Source: Corythucha ciliata
Taxonomy: Eukaryota > Arthropoda > Insecta > Hemiptera > Tingidae
Direction: 5' to 3'
Length of the DNA: 64,000 bases
Assembly: GCA_038030265.1 (NCBI GenBank)
Contig: CM075943.1
Location: 58,069,971 to 58,133,970, forward strand
The notes below the pieces were generated by a model. The model was not told where the DNA came from. It did no database searches and worked only from the letters and a program-made list of their open reading frames with translations. Shown here piece after piece: positions 43,930-55,360 of this stretch; position 1 is the stretch's first letter, and each line of letters starts with the position of its first letter. The position numbers were made by a program, and so were the translations under genes.

Positions 43930-44842
43930 AAAAAAACATGAGGTTCACTGTGCCGGGAGATTGAAGGTAAGCGGTGACGTTGATGCATGAATAGTCGAAG
44001 TTGTGTTACGAGGTCATGCGCGTTGAAATGAGTTTTGGGGCTGTCTTCGAGGAAATCACCGGGTAAACGTAACGCTTGACCGTAGACGATGTCGGTTGGT
44101 GCGAATCGAATATCTTCTTTAACTGTAGAGCGAAGGTGGAGGAGAATGATTGGGAGAACTGTCGTCCAGCTCGAGGTCGACTGGGCCATGATGGCAGCTT
44201 TGAGAGTTCTGTGCCACCTTTCTATCATCCCGTTTGACTGGGGATGATAAGGTGTTGTGTGAATATGCGAATGCCTAGCAGTTGAGAAAATTGTTTGAAA
44301 ATACTTGATTCGAATTGACGGCCTTGATCGGATGTCAATGTGAGCGGAACGCCTAACCGTGAAATCCAGCCTGCGAGGAAAGTGCGAGCAACAGTTTCAC
44401 TTGTTGAGTCTGACATAAGGTAGGCGTCTGGCCAACGCGAAAAACGATCGATACAGGTTAAGACAAAGCGTTTTCCATTCGAATTTGGTAAGGGACCCAC
44501 TAAATCGATGTGCACATGTTCGAAACGGCGGCGAGGAATCTCGAAGGAGGTGAGAGGACCGTATGTGTGGCGCCCGACTTTGGTTTGTTGACATTGTTGA
44601 CAGGATCTGTCCCACATTGTACAGTCACGCCGGATGTCAGGCCAAATATAACGTTCAGTTACGAGCCGGAATGTCGCTCGAACTCCCGGGTGGGTGGTTT
44701 TATGAATTGTGTCAAAGATTTCGCGACGCATTGGTTTAGGAACGTAAGGCCGAACTTTATTGTGTGAGGTATCGCAGTAGAGTGGCGTATTGCTGCTGAA
44801 AAGAATAATCTTTTCAAGTTTGACACTGGAGTTACATAGCAT
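43930..44842 (-). pseudogene. Gypsy-3 integrase, two frames
   Basis: 44842-44225 (205 codons) contains the HHCC zinc module (HKTTHPGVRATFRL ... CQQCQQTK), the first catalytic Asp in HIDLVGPLPN and the second in [12 protein letters not shown]. It ends at a premature stop after HLIIPSQTG. The frame then shifts by one and 44228-43734 opens at MIERWHRTLKAAIMAQ, containing the catalytic Glu (ERWH), followed by the C-terminal helix and the YGQALRLPGDF motif. After about 43930 the frame runs into antisense LINE sequence and is meaningless. All three DDE residues survive, but on split frames. Confidence 0.88.
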
Positions 44843-44847
44843 TGAGG

Positions 44848-45597
44848 CTAACTCGTCGTCCGTTGATTGGAAGTCTTGCCATTCGGTCGAAATCGACGGT
44901 AGAGGGTAGAGTGAGGGCTGAAATACGTGACTAGGTATCGGCTACTGCGTTTTGTTCGATGTGGGTAGTAAATGATGTACGCGAGTTGTCGAGCTTGTGT
45001 GGGGGAAGCTTTGTCCGATCTTTGTTGGAAAGCGTACGTTAGTGATCGATGATCGGTGTAGACGACAAAGTCTCGAACCTCAAGAAGATATCTGAAATGT
45101 TTGATTGTTTCATAAATAGCGAGTAACTCACGGTCGTAAGTGCTGTATTTAAGCTGACTGGGCTGTAATTTACGTGAGAAGAAACCGAGAGGTTGTTTGT
45201 TGTTGTGAATTAATTGATGAACGACGCCACCGATGGCGACATCTGAAGCATCTGTGCAAATAGAAAGAGGAGCAGTGAGAGAAGGATGGGCGAGTGTCGT
45301 GGCTTGGGAAAGGGCAGTTTTGAGGTCGTCGAACGCAGTTTCTAGGGGATCTGTCCAATTTAGAGGAGTAGTGTCTTTTTTCGGGCGACCTGCGATTGCA
45401 GCTTGAAGTGACATCTGTAATTCTGCGGCTCTTGGGATAAAACGATTGTAAAAATTGAGCATACCTAGAAAACGTCGTAGTTCGATGGTCGTCTTTGGTA
45501 CTGGATAGTCTAGAATGGGTTTAACTCGATTCATATTGGGAGATAACCCAGTTGAGGAGACTTCATGTCCAAGGAATGTGAGTTGTGTGACACCCAA
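44848..45597 (-). pseudogene. Gypsy-3 RT end and RNase H
   Basis: 249 codons. It begins with the RT connection (FLGHEVSSTGLSPN, ELRRFLGMLNFYNRFIP), then RNase H with Asp in ICTDASDVAIGG, Glu in TYDRELLAIYE and Asp in VVYTDHRSLTYAF. The last ~40 residues after QRSDKASPTQARQLAYI are out of frame: the expected tether to integrase is disrupted by a frameshift near 44960. Frameshifted with respect to the RT segment 45563-45799, with which it overlaps. Confidence 0.88.
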
Positions 45598-46351
45598 GAC
45601 ACATTTCTCGGCACTTCATTTTGAGACCGTATGCGTTGAGGCGATCGAAAAGAAGTTTCAAGTGCTCCAGGTGTTGTTTCTCCGAAGCTGACGCTACAAG
45701 AATGTCGTCCAAGTACACGTAGATGAAGTTTAGGCCTCGTGTGACTTCATGAATGAACCGTTCAAAGGTAGCTGCGGCATTTCGAAGACCGTACGGCATA
45801 AACGGATGTTCAAAAAGGCCGAAAGGTGTGATTACAGCGGTTTTGGGAATGTCTGCCTCGTGGACGGGAATTTGTTGGTACGCGTGTCGTAGGTCGATGG
45901 AAGAAAAAATGTTTGTTCCGTGAAGAACATGGTTGCAATCGTGGCAGGTGTGGAATGGGATAGGGATCTGGTATGGTTATGGAATTTAGACGTCTAATAT
46001 CACCGCAACTGCGCCATGTTCCGTTCTTTTTCATCACCATGTGGATTGGGCTAGCCCAGTTTCTGCGGAAGGACGTATGAGACCTTTTTTTATTTGAGCG
46101 TCGAAACTTTCTTTGGCTGCAGCCAGTTTGTCTGGTGCTAAGTGACGTGCTGAAGCAGAGACAGGTTGACCTTTAGTTTCGATTAAGTGTTCAGTATTGT
46201 GTGGGGCGCGAGTTTGCGGTTCGGCTGAAAGTAAATTCGGGTAAAAGGAAAGAAGAGACCATGTAAGGGGAATCATGTTTATTGAGGGTGGATGGACCGA
46301 GTGAAGGAATGTTGGTGGAAATCGCGGTCGTTGAACAATGGCGTCGGTCAA
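45563..46351 (-). pseudogene. Gypsy-3 linker and reverse transcriptase, three frames
   Basis: The linker HNTEHLIETKGQPVSASARHL and AKESFDAQIKKGLIRPS (46250-46080) leads into RT. A frame change near 46040 gives MKKNGTWRSCGDIRRLNSIT (RT motif with the conserved Arg and Asp). A second near 45950 restores the SSIDLRHAYQQIPV-like motif in another frame. 45799-45563 then holds LRNAAATFERFIHEVTRGL and the catalytic YVYLDDILVAS. Each indel is small, so the copy decayed by point events. The start Met values reported for these frames are internal. Confidence 0.85.
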
Positions 46352-46850
46352 TCAAACGACGGGTTTTAAAATCAAGGATGAAGCCATGGTGGAGGAGCAA
46401 ATCTGCTCCAACAATGGGGTGAGTGATATCGGCGATAGTGAAAAAATGGAGGGTAAATTGAGACTAAGGGTGCCCGCGCACTAGGCAGCCAGTTAATTAC
46501 ATTGAAACCTATGGGTGCCCGCGCACTAGGCAGCCAAGATTTCCTGGCTGCGGCAGGTACTAGAATTTTATAGAATTTTAATACTAGTCAGTCGAACGAC
46601 TGACTAGAATCCGGCTGCTCTATTTGGCTGCTTTGGCTGCCGCAGCCAGGCTGCCTAGTGCGCGGCCACCCTTAGTTTGATTGTTTTGTAGCCATACGTT
46701 TTGATGATTGAACCATTGGCGGCACGTAATAGACGAGTTGAAAGGTTGTTTCGGTCATCGGTGGTAGGTGGTAGAACGGAAATCTCTGAACCGGTGTCGA
46801 TGAGGAAGGTTTGATGTGCTGTACTGTCTTTGATGAAGAGACGACTAGTT
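46250..46850 (-). pseudogene. Gypsy-3 retropepsin, interrupted by a MITE
   Basis: Before the MITE (46850-46673 on the minus strand) the frame reads QTFLIDTGSEISVLPP, the aspartic protease active-site loop (DTG), and LRAANGSIIKTYG. After the MITE (46466 downward) it reads HFFTIADITHPIVGADLLLH, the flap-side/dimer motif (I-V-G-A-D). Flanking sequence is otherwise intact apart from one frameshift between the MITE and the second motif. The protease would mature the polyprotein. Confidence 0.82.
46467..46672. mobile_element. MITE in the Gypsy-3 protease, with a duplicated left end
   Basis: Inverted termini agggtgcccgcgcactaggc and gcctagtgcgcggccaccct. TA occurs on both sides (46465-46466, 46673-46674). 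The left terminal sequence is present twice (46467 and again near 46513), about 46 bp apart. About 206 bp, no coding capacity. The interior includes the small palindrome agtcgttcgact-like region near 46588. Superfamily unclear; TA duplication suggests Tc1/mariner. Confidence 0.8.
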
Positions 46851-46855
46851 AAGGG

Positions 46856-47099
46856 GGGGGCGACCGCCCGGGGATGCCTGTCCCAAGGGGCGCGTCCAGC
46901 AAAATGATGAGGAGGGGGGGGGAGGTGATCGAGAAAATATGACCTAAGAAGCGCATTTGGTTTATGAATATTTCAAAACTATAAAATAGCTAAAACTTGT
47001 ATTTTTTTTTTTTCAATTTTATAGTCATGAATTAAAAAGTTTTATCTCTACATTCCATTCATCTAGCCTCTTCTCTATACTATTCTCTATAATCTATAT
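46856..47099. other. G-rich and AT-rich linker
   Basis: Opens with gggggg / gaccgcccgg and a second G run at 46914. No gene. It resembles the G-rich starts that precede arrays A and B in the hAT-like elements. Confidence 0.35.
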
Positions 47100-47600
47100 A
47101 CTTTATCGCGAATTGGTGATATTCCTCAATTTTTGCCGCGAAGCAGCGTTTTCATCCCACGTTACCGATTGGTCTCAATTTTTGCCATGAATTGAAGTTT
47201 TTCTCAATTTTTGCAGCAAATTAGCGGTTTTTTACCTTTTCAGCGGTGAATCAGCTTTTTTTCTCACTTTAAGCTGCAAATACAGCGTTTATCATTAATT
47301 TCAGCCGCGCAGAAGTGATTTTTGTCTCAACATTAGCCGCAAATTAGCGGCGTATGAAATATTTTTCGCATTAACTATTTTTTTCCCAACTTTCAGCTAT
47401 GGACTTGCGCTTTTTTCCAGTTTTCGGTCTGAAGTTGGCTTCAGAAGCCGTGGAATTGTTTTTTCCTAAATTTTAACCTCGAGTCAGCGTTATTACTGAA
47501 TTTTGGTAGTGAATTAGTGTTTTTCTCAATTTTTAGCAGTGAATTAGTCGATTTTTTTCACTTGAATTGGGAACTTGACATCATCCGAGAACTGCATGGA
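47100..47600 (+). repeat. Array A fragment
   Basis: About 15 diverged units (ctcaatttttgccgcgaagc). No flanking ends recognised. Confidence 0.75.
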
Positions 47601-48864
47601 TTTTTCCACTTTTTTAGTGATCTAGAATACCGGATTGTGAAAAGTGCTTGCACAAAATAAGAAAAGCTTTACTTTTCCTGAAATTAATAAAAACGGTTGT
47701 GTGGAGGGGAACTTTGACAAGCCAGTTTGGATATCAGTGTTATCGGAGTGTGACGTCACGATTGTCTTTCTTTATCAGAAATCTTGTGTTCGCGTTCCGT
47801 ATTTTATAACTTTACAAGTCTCTCATCGAATTTCTGCATTATTCTCGACAATGTTAGTATGTAGTTTAGTTGCGTGATCTTTCATCGAATCCGATTGTAG
47901 ACAATGAAGGAACTGCGTACGTAATTATTTCCTCTTATGATAATGGAAGGGTACGGGAAGCGGACAGCTCTGCCAGCATTGTGTGACTCAGTCTCAGTCT
48001 GAGATTGTTCTTGGCTGATGCCAATGTTGGGAATAATCCTGAATGGAATCACTGTCAGACAGTCGGTGGTAGCTTGGTAATAACACCGACAAATCGGTAT
48101 TTGTTCCTTCGAGCCTGCGACGTGATCTGAAATGGGTCAACGACTAAGTAAATATATACATCATTGACTTCATAAGGCCAGTTTTCACACAAAAATTCCA
48201 TGAAGAATAGGTAAAACGTACCTACGTAAGTTAAACAATTTGTATAACATTTTATCTGAACGAGAGCCCATGTCTCATCAGTCAAGATTTTGGCCCGTAT
48301 TCATAGTCGTTACTCGACCTGAAAATTCGCTTTTAGGTTAGTTCAAAAACAGATAATTAACCAATTAGACCGACCGATTTGATTGTTTAATTAAGCAAAC
48401 ACTCAGCTTGAATGAGACGACTATGAAATTCATGGACGTCTCTTTAGTAGTAGTAGTAGTATGAACACGAGCCTTTAATGATTGGTTCAAGAATCGTTTT
48501 AAAGGTAAATAAATGAATTGAAATTGAAATAAAATTATGGTTTTTACCTAGGTAGAACCGAGTTTTAGAGGTAGAGCAAGTAAAAAAAGAGAAGAGATCG
48601 CTTAACGATAAATAAAACGCACACAGGCCCAAACCCCAACCCACCACCGGCTCGAGCCTACGGCACACTCTACGTCACGACTTCTTATCAGCAGAGACTG
48701 CTGTATTTCTTAAGAACCAGATTTTGAAAAAATATTAAAAATCAACGGCTGGACGGATTTCAAAAACAGATTTCCACATTATTTTTGTACTATTTTTTGA
48801 ATTCAAAATTGAGAAATGGTCAAGTTGTCAAATTGACAACGACAAGTTGTCAATTAACAGATCT
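47601..48864. other. Unassigned stretch with a possible small MITE
   Basis: No gene recognised. At 48292-48435 the ends ggcccgtattcatagtcgt and acgactatgaaattcatgg are imperfect inverse complements (about 144 bp), a possible MITE without a confirmed duplication. A (tag)n run is at 48446. Confidence 0.4.
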
Positions 48865-49310
48865 TTCACAACTTTAGCCGCGAATTAATTAGGGATTCTT
48901 TTCAGTTTAGTCCGCGAAATAGGATTGTTCCAAGTTTAGCCGCTAAGTAGAGCTTTTGGTCAATTTCATTAGCGAATTAGCTATTTATCTCAATTTTGGC
49001 GTGGATTACCGTTTGCCCCAATTTTAGCAGCTAGTTACTAGCCGTTTTTTCTAAATTTCAGTCGTGAATTAGCATTTATAGAAATTTTAGCAATTTCAGT
49101 TACGCGGATTCGTCATTTTTTTTAAATTTTAGCCCGGCATCAGCGTGTTTTTTTGTTTTCTACTGCACAGCACTTTTTCTTCATTTTAGCCATCAAGTTC
49201 ATCAAGATAACGTGAGTAGTCCTGTTTCATCAAGAAAACGCGAATAAAGGTTTTCAACTGTTTTAGTCACGAATATTAGCGCTTTTCTCCAACTTTTTGC
49301 TGCGTTAGTA
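48865..49310 (+). repeat. Array A fragment abutting Gypsy-4
   Basis: Units such as ctcaattttggcgtggatta. The array meets the truncated integrase tail of Gypsy-4 near 49310. Confidence 0.75.
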
Positions 49311-49679
49311 CTTGTCTACGTACTGCGTTAGTACTTGTTGTGGCGTAGTACAAGTCTTTGAGCTAGCACGAAAGATAGCTGGACGAACAGTAGACAAGGC
49401 TTCAGCGAATTGTCTTACAATCTCCTCAGTGAGGGGCTGAGTGACCGAAGGTCCCAAAAATTCGCCAGGGAAGCAAAGAGGTTGGCCGTAAACAACTTCA
49501 GCACAACTCGTGTTCGTGTCTTCTCTTATTGTAGATCGTAGTCGGACAAGAACGGCTGGTAATACCCGTGTCCAGTTCGTGCCGTCAAGATGAGCCATTA
49601 TTGCTGCCTTCAACGAGCGGTGCCTCGCACTCCACGCACCCGTTGGCTTGAGGGTGGTAAGCCGTTGTTCGACACCGTA
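49311..49679 (-). pseudogene. Gypsy-4a integrase C-terminal part (downstream side of the 9-bp-TSD element)
   Basis: On the minus strand: RHRSLKAAIMAHLDGTNWTR, LVRLRSTIREDTN, VVYGQPLCFPGEFLGPS, then a Gln/Thr-rich end VLTQYVDKY with a stop at about 49305. This is the integrase C-terminal half, parallel to Gypsy-3 43930-44228 but a different family member. It is continuous with 55422 onwards once the TE at 49680-55412 and one copy of its 9-bp duplication are removed; the joint lies just before the region with the catalytic Glu. The reported 185-codon frame starts inside the TE and is partly artefactual. Confidence 0.85.
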
Positions 49680-49757
49680 ACTAGCGTCTGCCGACAGCCC
49701 CCCGTGTAGAGGCCACCAGCGCAACCAAGCGGCATCCTGAGTAATTAATGTATTTTT

Positions 49758-50511
49758 TTGCCTCATTGTTTTCTCCCGCTTGGAACTTTGAAAATTTGGC
49801 TGTGGTTCACAACCGAGAACCAAGAGAGGACTAATGCATTCAAAGCGGGTACACAAAAACATTCAATCAAGTTGAAAAAACCAAGAGAATCAAGGATCGA
49901 ATCAAGTTTTATAGTCCAGTCAAGCGGTGATTCCGCGTGGACAAAAATTTCGTCTTTGATTTTTTCACGTTATTCCATGTTTTTTGGGGTGTGGAATACG
50001 AATCTGAAGAGATCGAACAAAATTTCCTTTTGCGAACAAAATTTCCTTTTGCGTGCCCCTGGGTACCCAGGGGTTTTGAGAAAATTGCGAAAGACAGCTA
50101 ATTTTGGGCCCTTTTTTTTCAGTTTTTTGCTTAGAACCCCCTCGTTGCCCTCTCATTTTTTGAGAAGCATTGAATTCTGCGTCGAATCGTTCTTTCTTCT
50201 GTCACAATTAACTCAGCCGTTTCACCGGTATTGATGGCAGCAAAAGTCTATCAGAAATGAAAACGGAATTCTCACCACATGTTCTGGCAATTATAAATTC
50301 TATCGCTCTGTTAGACGGCGCGAAAAAACATTTAGCCCCACTGGAGAGCATAATCCAGAGCATTAAAAATGCTGAAGAGCGACAATGTGAAGGACCGTCA
50401 GAAAAACTCAACGCGCCAGTAAGGGAACCGGCAAACAAAAGGATCGTCCCCCAAAAAATGTTTTTTTCGCCTAAAAACAAAAAAAGAAAACATCAAACAA
50501 TTAAAGTATAA
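49758..50511 (+). other. Possible coding remnant of the Mutator-like element
   Basis: Two open stretches in tandem: 49758-50234 (158 codons) and 50257-50511 (84 codons). The second looks protein-like (VLAIINSIALLDGAKKHL ... PLESIIQSIKNAEER) and ends with a Lys/Arg-rich tail (PQKMFFSPKNKKRKHQ) resembling a nuclear localisation signal. No DDE core, SWIM or FLYWCH zinc finger could be identified. It might be the tail of a transposase, a captured host exon or chance. Confidence 0.3.
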
Positions 50512-51149
50512 GGTCATGCTCTTCTTTTTTCGAATGACGCAATGTGTAAAGCGGGATCGCTTACCCCAGACGCGCGCCTTCGCGTTTACACTGGTCCCTG
50601 GAGCAGTCCAGACGTATAGACGCTCAACGTCTCAAATTCTTAGACGCAGCAGCATACGCTCCTCTCAAATAGGCTACATAGTATCCATTGAAGGAGTACC
50701 ACGCTTCCGAAAGAAACCTGTAAGCGGTTGAGTGGTAAGTGCAATTTTTAAGAGTCAATGCCTGTTCGCAAACTTGAGGATTTTAACTAGGCGATGGACA
50801 GATTGTAACAAACCTTTCTGTGTCTTCAAACACTTAATAAGAAACGCCGTTTCACCCGAGGAAATCCCGTCAGTACTCGAGCATGTTATGGATGCGAACC
50901 TATGGAAATGTGGGGGGGGGGGGACTTCTCCAGGTGAGGCGAACAAAGTGCAAGATTTCAACGTGGGTTGAGAATTTTTCAAAGCACGTTTACAGGGCGG
51001 CTAAATTAGCGGAAGAAAGACATGGAAACATAGGTGCAGTGGCGTGCCCAGGAATTTTTCTTGGGAGGGGTTTTCAAATTACAAAATTATATGTATATAA
51101 AATGGTGATTTTTTTGACAGAAATGGGGGGGGGGGTCAATCAGTTCGTA

Positions 51150-52565
51150 AGATGGACACGGTCCTTTATAGTCAATTCTGCGCCAATAGTCAATTCATCT
51201 TTTAAGGGCGCGAATAGCCAGTTTGGCAATTTTTTCGGTGCAGCATGGCACAAATCGTCATTTAAGCCACCTATACACGGGGCGAATGATCGGTTCCGGT
51301 ATTTCTAAGGCACGAATTTTCCGCAGTTTCACCGTTTTCAAGCCGCGGAGGATCATTTTTTTTTTTTGGGTGCCGATTGCCACTTTGAAGACGGGCAGTA
51401 GCCTCTGTAGGGCGCAAATGATCTGTTTAGCTAATCTTTGGACCGTGAATTTCTGGTACGAGTACGCCATTTTTAGGACTTAAATAGTCAGTTTTGCTAT
51501 TCTTAGGGAACGAATCGTCAGTTTAGACATTTTCAGGGCACACATTTACATATACATTTTCAGGACATGAATCATCCGTTTCGGACCTTTCAAAGCACCA
51601 ATCTCGCGGGCCGCTATATGTAGAGTTGGCATTACTAATTTTAGGACGTGAATAGCCAGTTTGGCCATTTTTACGGCGCAAAATGTCAGAATGGTCATTT
51701 CTAAGGCATGAATAGTCAGTGCGATATTTTCAGTACTCGAATCATCAGTTTTACTAGTCGAAATGGTCAGTTTTGCCATTTTTAGAGCGAGAAATTTCTA
51801 TTTTTCTAAGCGCTAATGGTCAGTTTGGCCAATTTAAGGACAGGAATCGTCTGTGTTTAGGCATTTTCAAGGCGCGAATCGTCAGTTAAGCTACTTTTAG
51901 GGCGCATAGAGTCAGTTTTGCCGATTTCATGGCTTGCATAGTCAGTTTGGCCAATTTTAGGGCGCGTAGTCTTGAAGCTTGACATGTATATAGAGCGTCA
52001 AACCAAGGCGATAATGGTCAGTTAGGGCATTTTTGGCGTGCGACTGGTCGATTTTGTCATTTTCAGGGCGCGAATCGTCAGTTATACTTTGCCCAAACAT
52101 AGCAGCATAGACGGGTTCAATTAGTCCCTTCTAGCCAATTACGCACGAATCGTTATTTTGACCAAATGGTCTTGGTGCGCAAATGGTCTATTTTGCAGCT
52201 TTCAGGACAGGAATAATCTGTTAAGGCATTTCCAGGCCGCCTAGAGTCAAATTGGCCATTTTAGAGCGAGAATCGCCAATTTGGCTATTTTTAGGGCGCG
52301 TGAAGTCATTTTGGCGGTTTTATAGGGTGGTAAATGCCAATTTTTAGGGCGCAAATATACATTTTAAATGCAAGAATCGTCAACTTTGCCATTTGCGGGC
52401 GCGATTATAGTCAGTTTAGCAGTTTTTAGGTAGTGAATTACTGTCCTGTCAAGCCATTTTTAGTCAGTCTAGCGAAGCACACAATCTCCCAAGCACAAGC
52501 CCCTCGCTTGAGCAAATCCTGGATCCGCATCTGAGTGCGAGTATGCCATTTTTAGGGCGTGAATA
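51150..52565 (+). repeat. Array B, left block in the hAT-like element
   Basis: Roughly 45 units, each about 30 bp, on the theme gtcagtttggccatttttag then ggcgcgaat. They have strongly diverged from one another. Confidence 0.88.
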
Positions 52566-52567
52566 GC

Positions 52568-52599
<32 letters not shown>

Positions 52600-53480
52600 G
52601 TGCATTTCATTCTGAAAATGCACTATTGGTCTCGTCGTGATGGTGGCAAACATGGGTCATGTCATGTTTTTTTCATGTTTCAGAACGTCTAGAACACGAA
52701 TTCAGTGGTCTCCGGAATTCATATAGATATATATCTATATATATTTCTTTATATATATATGTTTATATATACATCTTTATGGCCGTTTTCTTGTTAGCAC
52801 GATAACTCTCGTAGAAGCTAATTTAGCGGAACGCGGTTTGGCACAAAAATCAGTAGTCATAAGACCCCGGTCGGTATTGCATTTGGGCCAAATCGGTCAA
52901 GGTGGAGGGGGGGAAAATAGGGCTTGAAATGGTCAAAAAATCACTACAAATCACCAGTTGATTCTAGATGCGTCATATTCGGTACGAATACTTCATATTA
53001 TACTAGCCTTTGATTCCCATTTTAATTTTTTGAAAAAGTCAAGGTGGAGGGGGTGGTACCCCCGGAGTGGAACTAAGTGTGTGGTCTTGTTAGCACGATA
53101 ACTCTCGAAGAAATTAATTTAGCGGAACGCGCTTTGGCACAAAAATCAGTAGTCATACGACCCCGTTTGGCATTGCATTGGGCCAAATCGGTCGACTTTG
53201 TTTGGGGGGGGGGGGGCAATATGGCTTGAAATGGTAAAAAAATCACTACAAATCACTAGTTGATTCCAGAAGCATTATATTCGGTACGATGATTTCATTT
53301 TGAAGTAGCCTATGATTCCCATTAAGTTCAGCTTAAACAAACCCGGCAGCAAACAGTACGAGGGAGGGTCAAACATTATAACGAAACAAATCATGGTCTC
53401 AACATTAGTGCATTAAATGAAATGCACTCTTTCCGACCGCCAGCTGCCGGAGCGATTTTTTTTTTTTTTTTTTTTTTAGG
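52568..53480. repeat. T-flanked insert with a ~296-bp direct duplication
   Basis: It interrupts array B and is bounded by T runs (52571-52598 and 53457-53477). Just inside the left run is agtgcatttcatt, whose inverse aatgaaatgcact occurs near 53416. Two direct copies of a ~250-300 bp unit follow one another, starting ttgttagcacgataactctc at 52791 and 53087. An (AT)n tract is at 52725-52775. Possibly an independent transposed unit. Origin unknown. Confidence 0.65.
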
Positions 53481-53484
53481 GCAC

Positions 53485-54170
53485 GAATGTTAAATTTAGA
53501 CATTGTGAAGGCTCAGTTTGGCTATTTTTGACGCGCGAATGGTCGTTTTTGCTATTCTCAGGTCAGGAATAATCTGTTTAGGCCTTTTGTGGCTTGATTG
53601 CCCAGTCTGGCCATTTTTAGGGCGCGTAGAGTCAGTTTTGCCATTTATATAGGGCGTGAATTGAATAGTACGTCAAGTCAAGGCGCCAAACTGACGATTT
53701 TGGCGCGCGGGTGGTTGGTTTAGCCATTTTTGGAGCAGGAATCATCTGTTCAGGCATTATCAATTTTATGACTCTTAAAAAAAGTCAGCTTGGACAATTT
53801 TAGAGCGGGAATCACCAGCTTGGCTATTTTGAGCGCACTTATGTATAATCAGTTTAGCTTTTTTCAAGGCGGAATCAGTTTTAGCCATTTTCAGGGCGCG
53901 TGAAGTCAGTTTGGCTATTTTTATGGCTCAAATAGTTAGTTTTGCATTGTTAGTAGAGTCGCTTAAACTACGAGGGTTAGTGGTTAAATCATGCAAAATG
54001 CCGAACCCGAGCCGCATGGCGAGCAGCCGAAACCGACAGACGATGTAGGCTCCTACGGCTACAGATGTTTGCATGAGTTAGTTTTGCCATTTTGGGGCGC
54101 TAGTATAGTCAGTCTAGGATTCTGTATGGTGGGGATAGCTAATTTAAGGCAGCAAATGGCTTTTAGGGTC
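53485..54170 (+). repeat. Array B, right block in the hAT-like element
   Basis: Same orientation and unit type as 51150-52565, so the insert at 52568-53480 splits one array. The reported frame at 53991 is chance. Confidence 0.85.
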
Positions 54171-54661
54171 ATACAAATCACGTTTTTGTTGTTTCTTTTG
54201 TTCGTTTGTTTTTTTACTTTTTTACTTATTCATTTCATTTTATTTATTTATTTATTTTGTATTTCTATTTCTTAACTATGGTGGGCTGAAGTACTCTGGA
54301 GGGGGGGGGTTCTGACCCCCAAAACCGTCCCCATGGGCACGCCACTGCATAGGTGTACTATTCAGAATGAATAATAAACCAAAAAATACACCCTAAGTTG
54401 ATTTTTGTAGAGTTCCCTCGAAAGTAGCGACGAAGCCGTGATTGACGATTGGGCCAGAAGTCGCCCTGAAAGTTCTTAATTGGCTTATGAACTGAGAACG
54501 GGGCTCTCAACAACGAATTCAAAGGAAGCAAAGCGAACATGGCCAAAGCGGGGGGAGGGGAGGAGCGAAAGCCAGGAAAAATCAATTTTACCGAGACCTA
54601 AAATGTCAACATTCCGGACAGGAGACAGTGTCGGGCACAGCAAACCTACTTACTACACAAT

Positions 54662-54787
54662 GCCCGTATTTATGAACGTTCCTTGACGTTAAGGAACCCT
54701 TGAAATTCGTTAGAACAGATGTTAGTATTGTGATAAAAACCATTCTCAATGGTTCTTTGACTCAAGGAACGTTCATAAATAACGGGC
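54662..54787. mobile_element. Small inverted-repeat element (MITE-like)
   Basis: Ends gcccgtatttatgaacgttc and gaacgttcataaataacggg then c, inverse complements over about 25 bp. About 126 bp. No certain duplication. Resembles the possible MITE at 48292 and the ggcccgttca MITE at 27725 in its outermost bases. Confidence 0.65.
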
Positions 54788-55360
54788 CTAAGATGTAAAT
54801 AAAGACACAGGACAACAAAACGCACGGCACGGTGAGAGGCAAAGAGGAATCAAATAGAAAACGCTAATATGACTAAACATGTTAGGAAGTAAGTGAGAAA
54901 AACAGAAAAGGGCACTTTGTTTTTCTTCAAGGCTCACAAGCAAAGGCTTTTAGTTTTGAAAACGAGATTCTCGAGTGGAATTTTTGAAGGGCCAGCAACA
55001 GAACTTATAGAACGGATCGCAGCCAAAGGCAGAAAATTAACTTTTTCAGTATCTGTGACACTGACTGACTGGGGCTTCCTCTCAGGTGTTGTATTACTCA
55101 TCGCATGGTACCAATAAATTAATGATACAAGAAGAATTAGACAAAGCACACTCACTAGATTTCTGCCCAACTGAATTTGCTGAAATACGATTAATTTAGC
55201 TGAGATAGTCAAGTTTTTTTTTTTTTTTTCTTGTAGCATTGCTTGAGACATGAGAACTTGTGGAATTCATTCCGATTCAGGAGCCCACGCCACAGGATAA
55301 GAGATAAGATTGTCGAGATTGTCGCTCCCTCGAAGCTGGAGCAAAACTTTGCAAGAATAC
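54788..55360. other. Unassigned right part of the Mutator-like element
   Basis: No gene recognised. Open stretches at 54893 and 54934 overlap on opposite strands without motifs. A T run is at 55214. Confidence 0.35.

Larger units (their letters stand above)
43905..46855 (-). mobile_element. Gypsy-3: Ty3/Gypsy fragment, protease to integrase
   Basis: On the minus strand: retropepsin (46850-46250), linker, reverse transcriptase (46150-45560), RNase H (45500-44900) and integrase (44842-43930). No LTRs, gag or PBS were found. The 5' side ends at a G/C run near 46855 and the 3' side at a LINE fragment near 43900. A MITE is inserted in the protease. The protein type is related to Gypsy-4 (49311-60902) and differs from Gypsy-1 and Gypsy-2. 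Confidence 0.9.
51037..54347. mobile_element. hAT-like element made of array B
   Basis: Begins CAGTGGCGTGCCCAGGAATT and ends ccatgggcacgccactg. A perfect 8-bp duplication cataggtg lies at 51029-51036 and 54348-54355. The body is array B (51150-52565 and 53485-54170) with an insert at 52568-53480, G runs near both ends, and AT-rich sequence at 54175-54260. No transposase. Same terminus family as 17344-19671. Confidence 0.93.
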
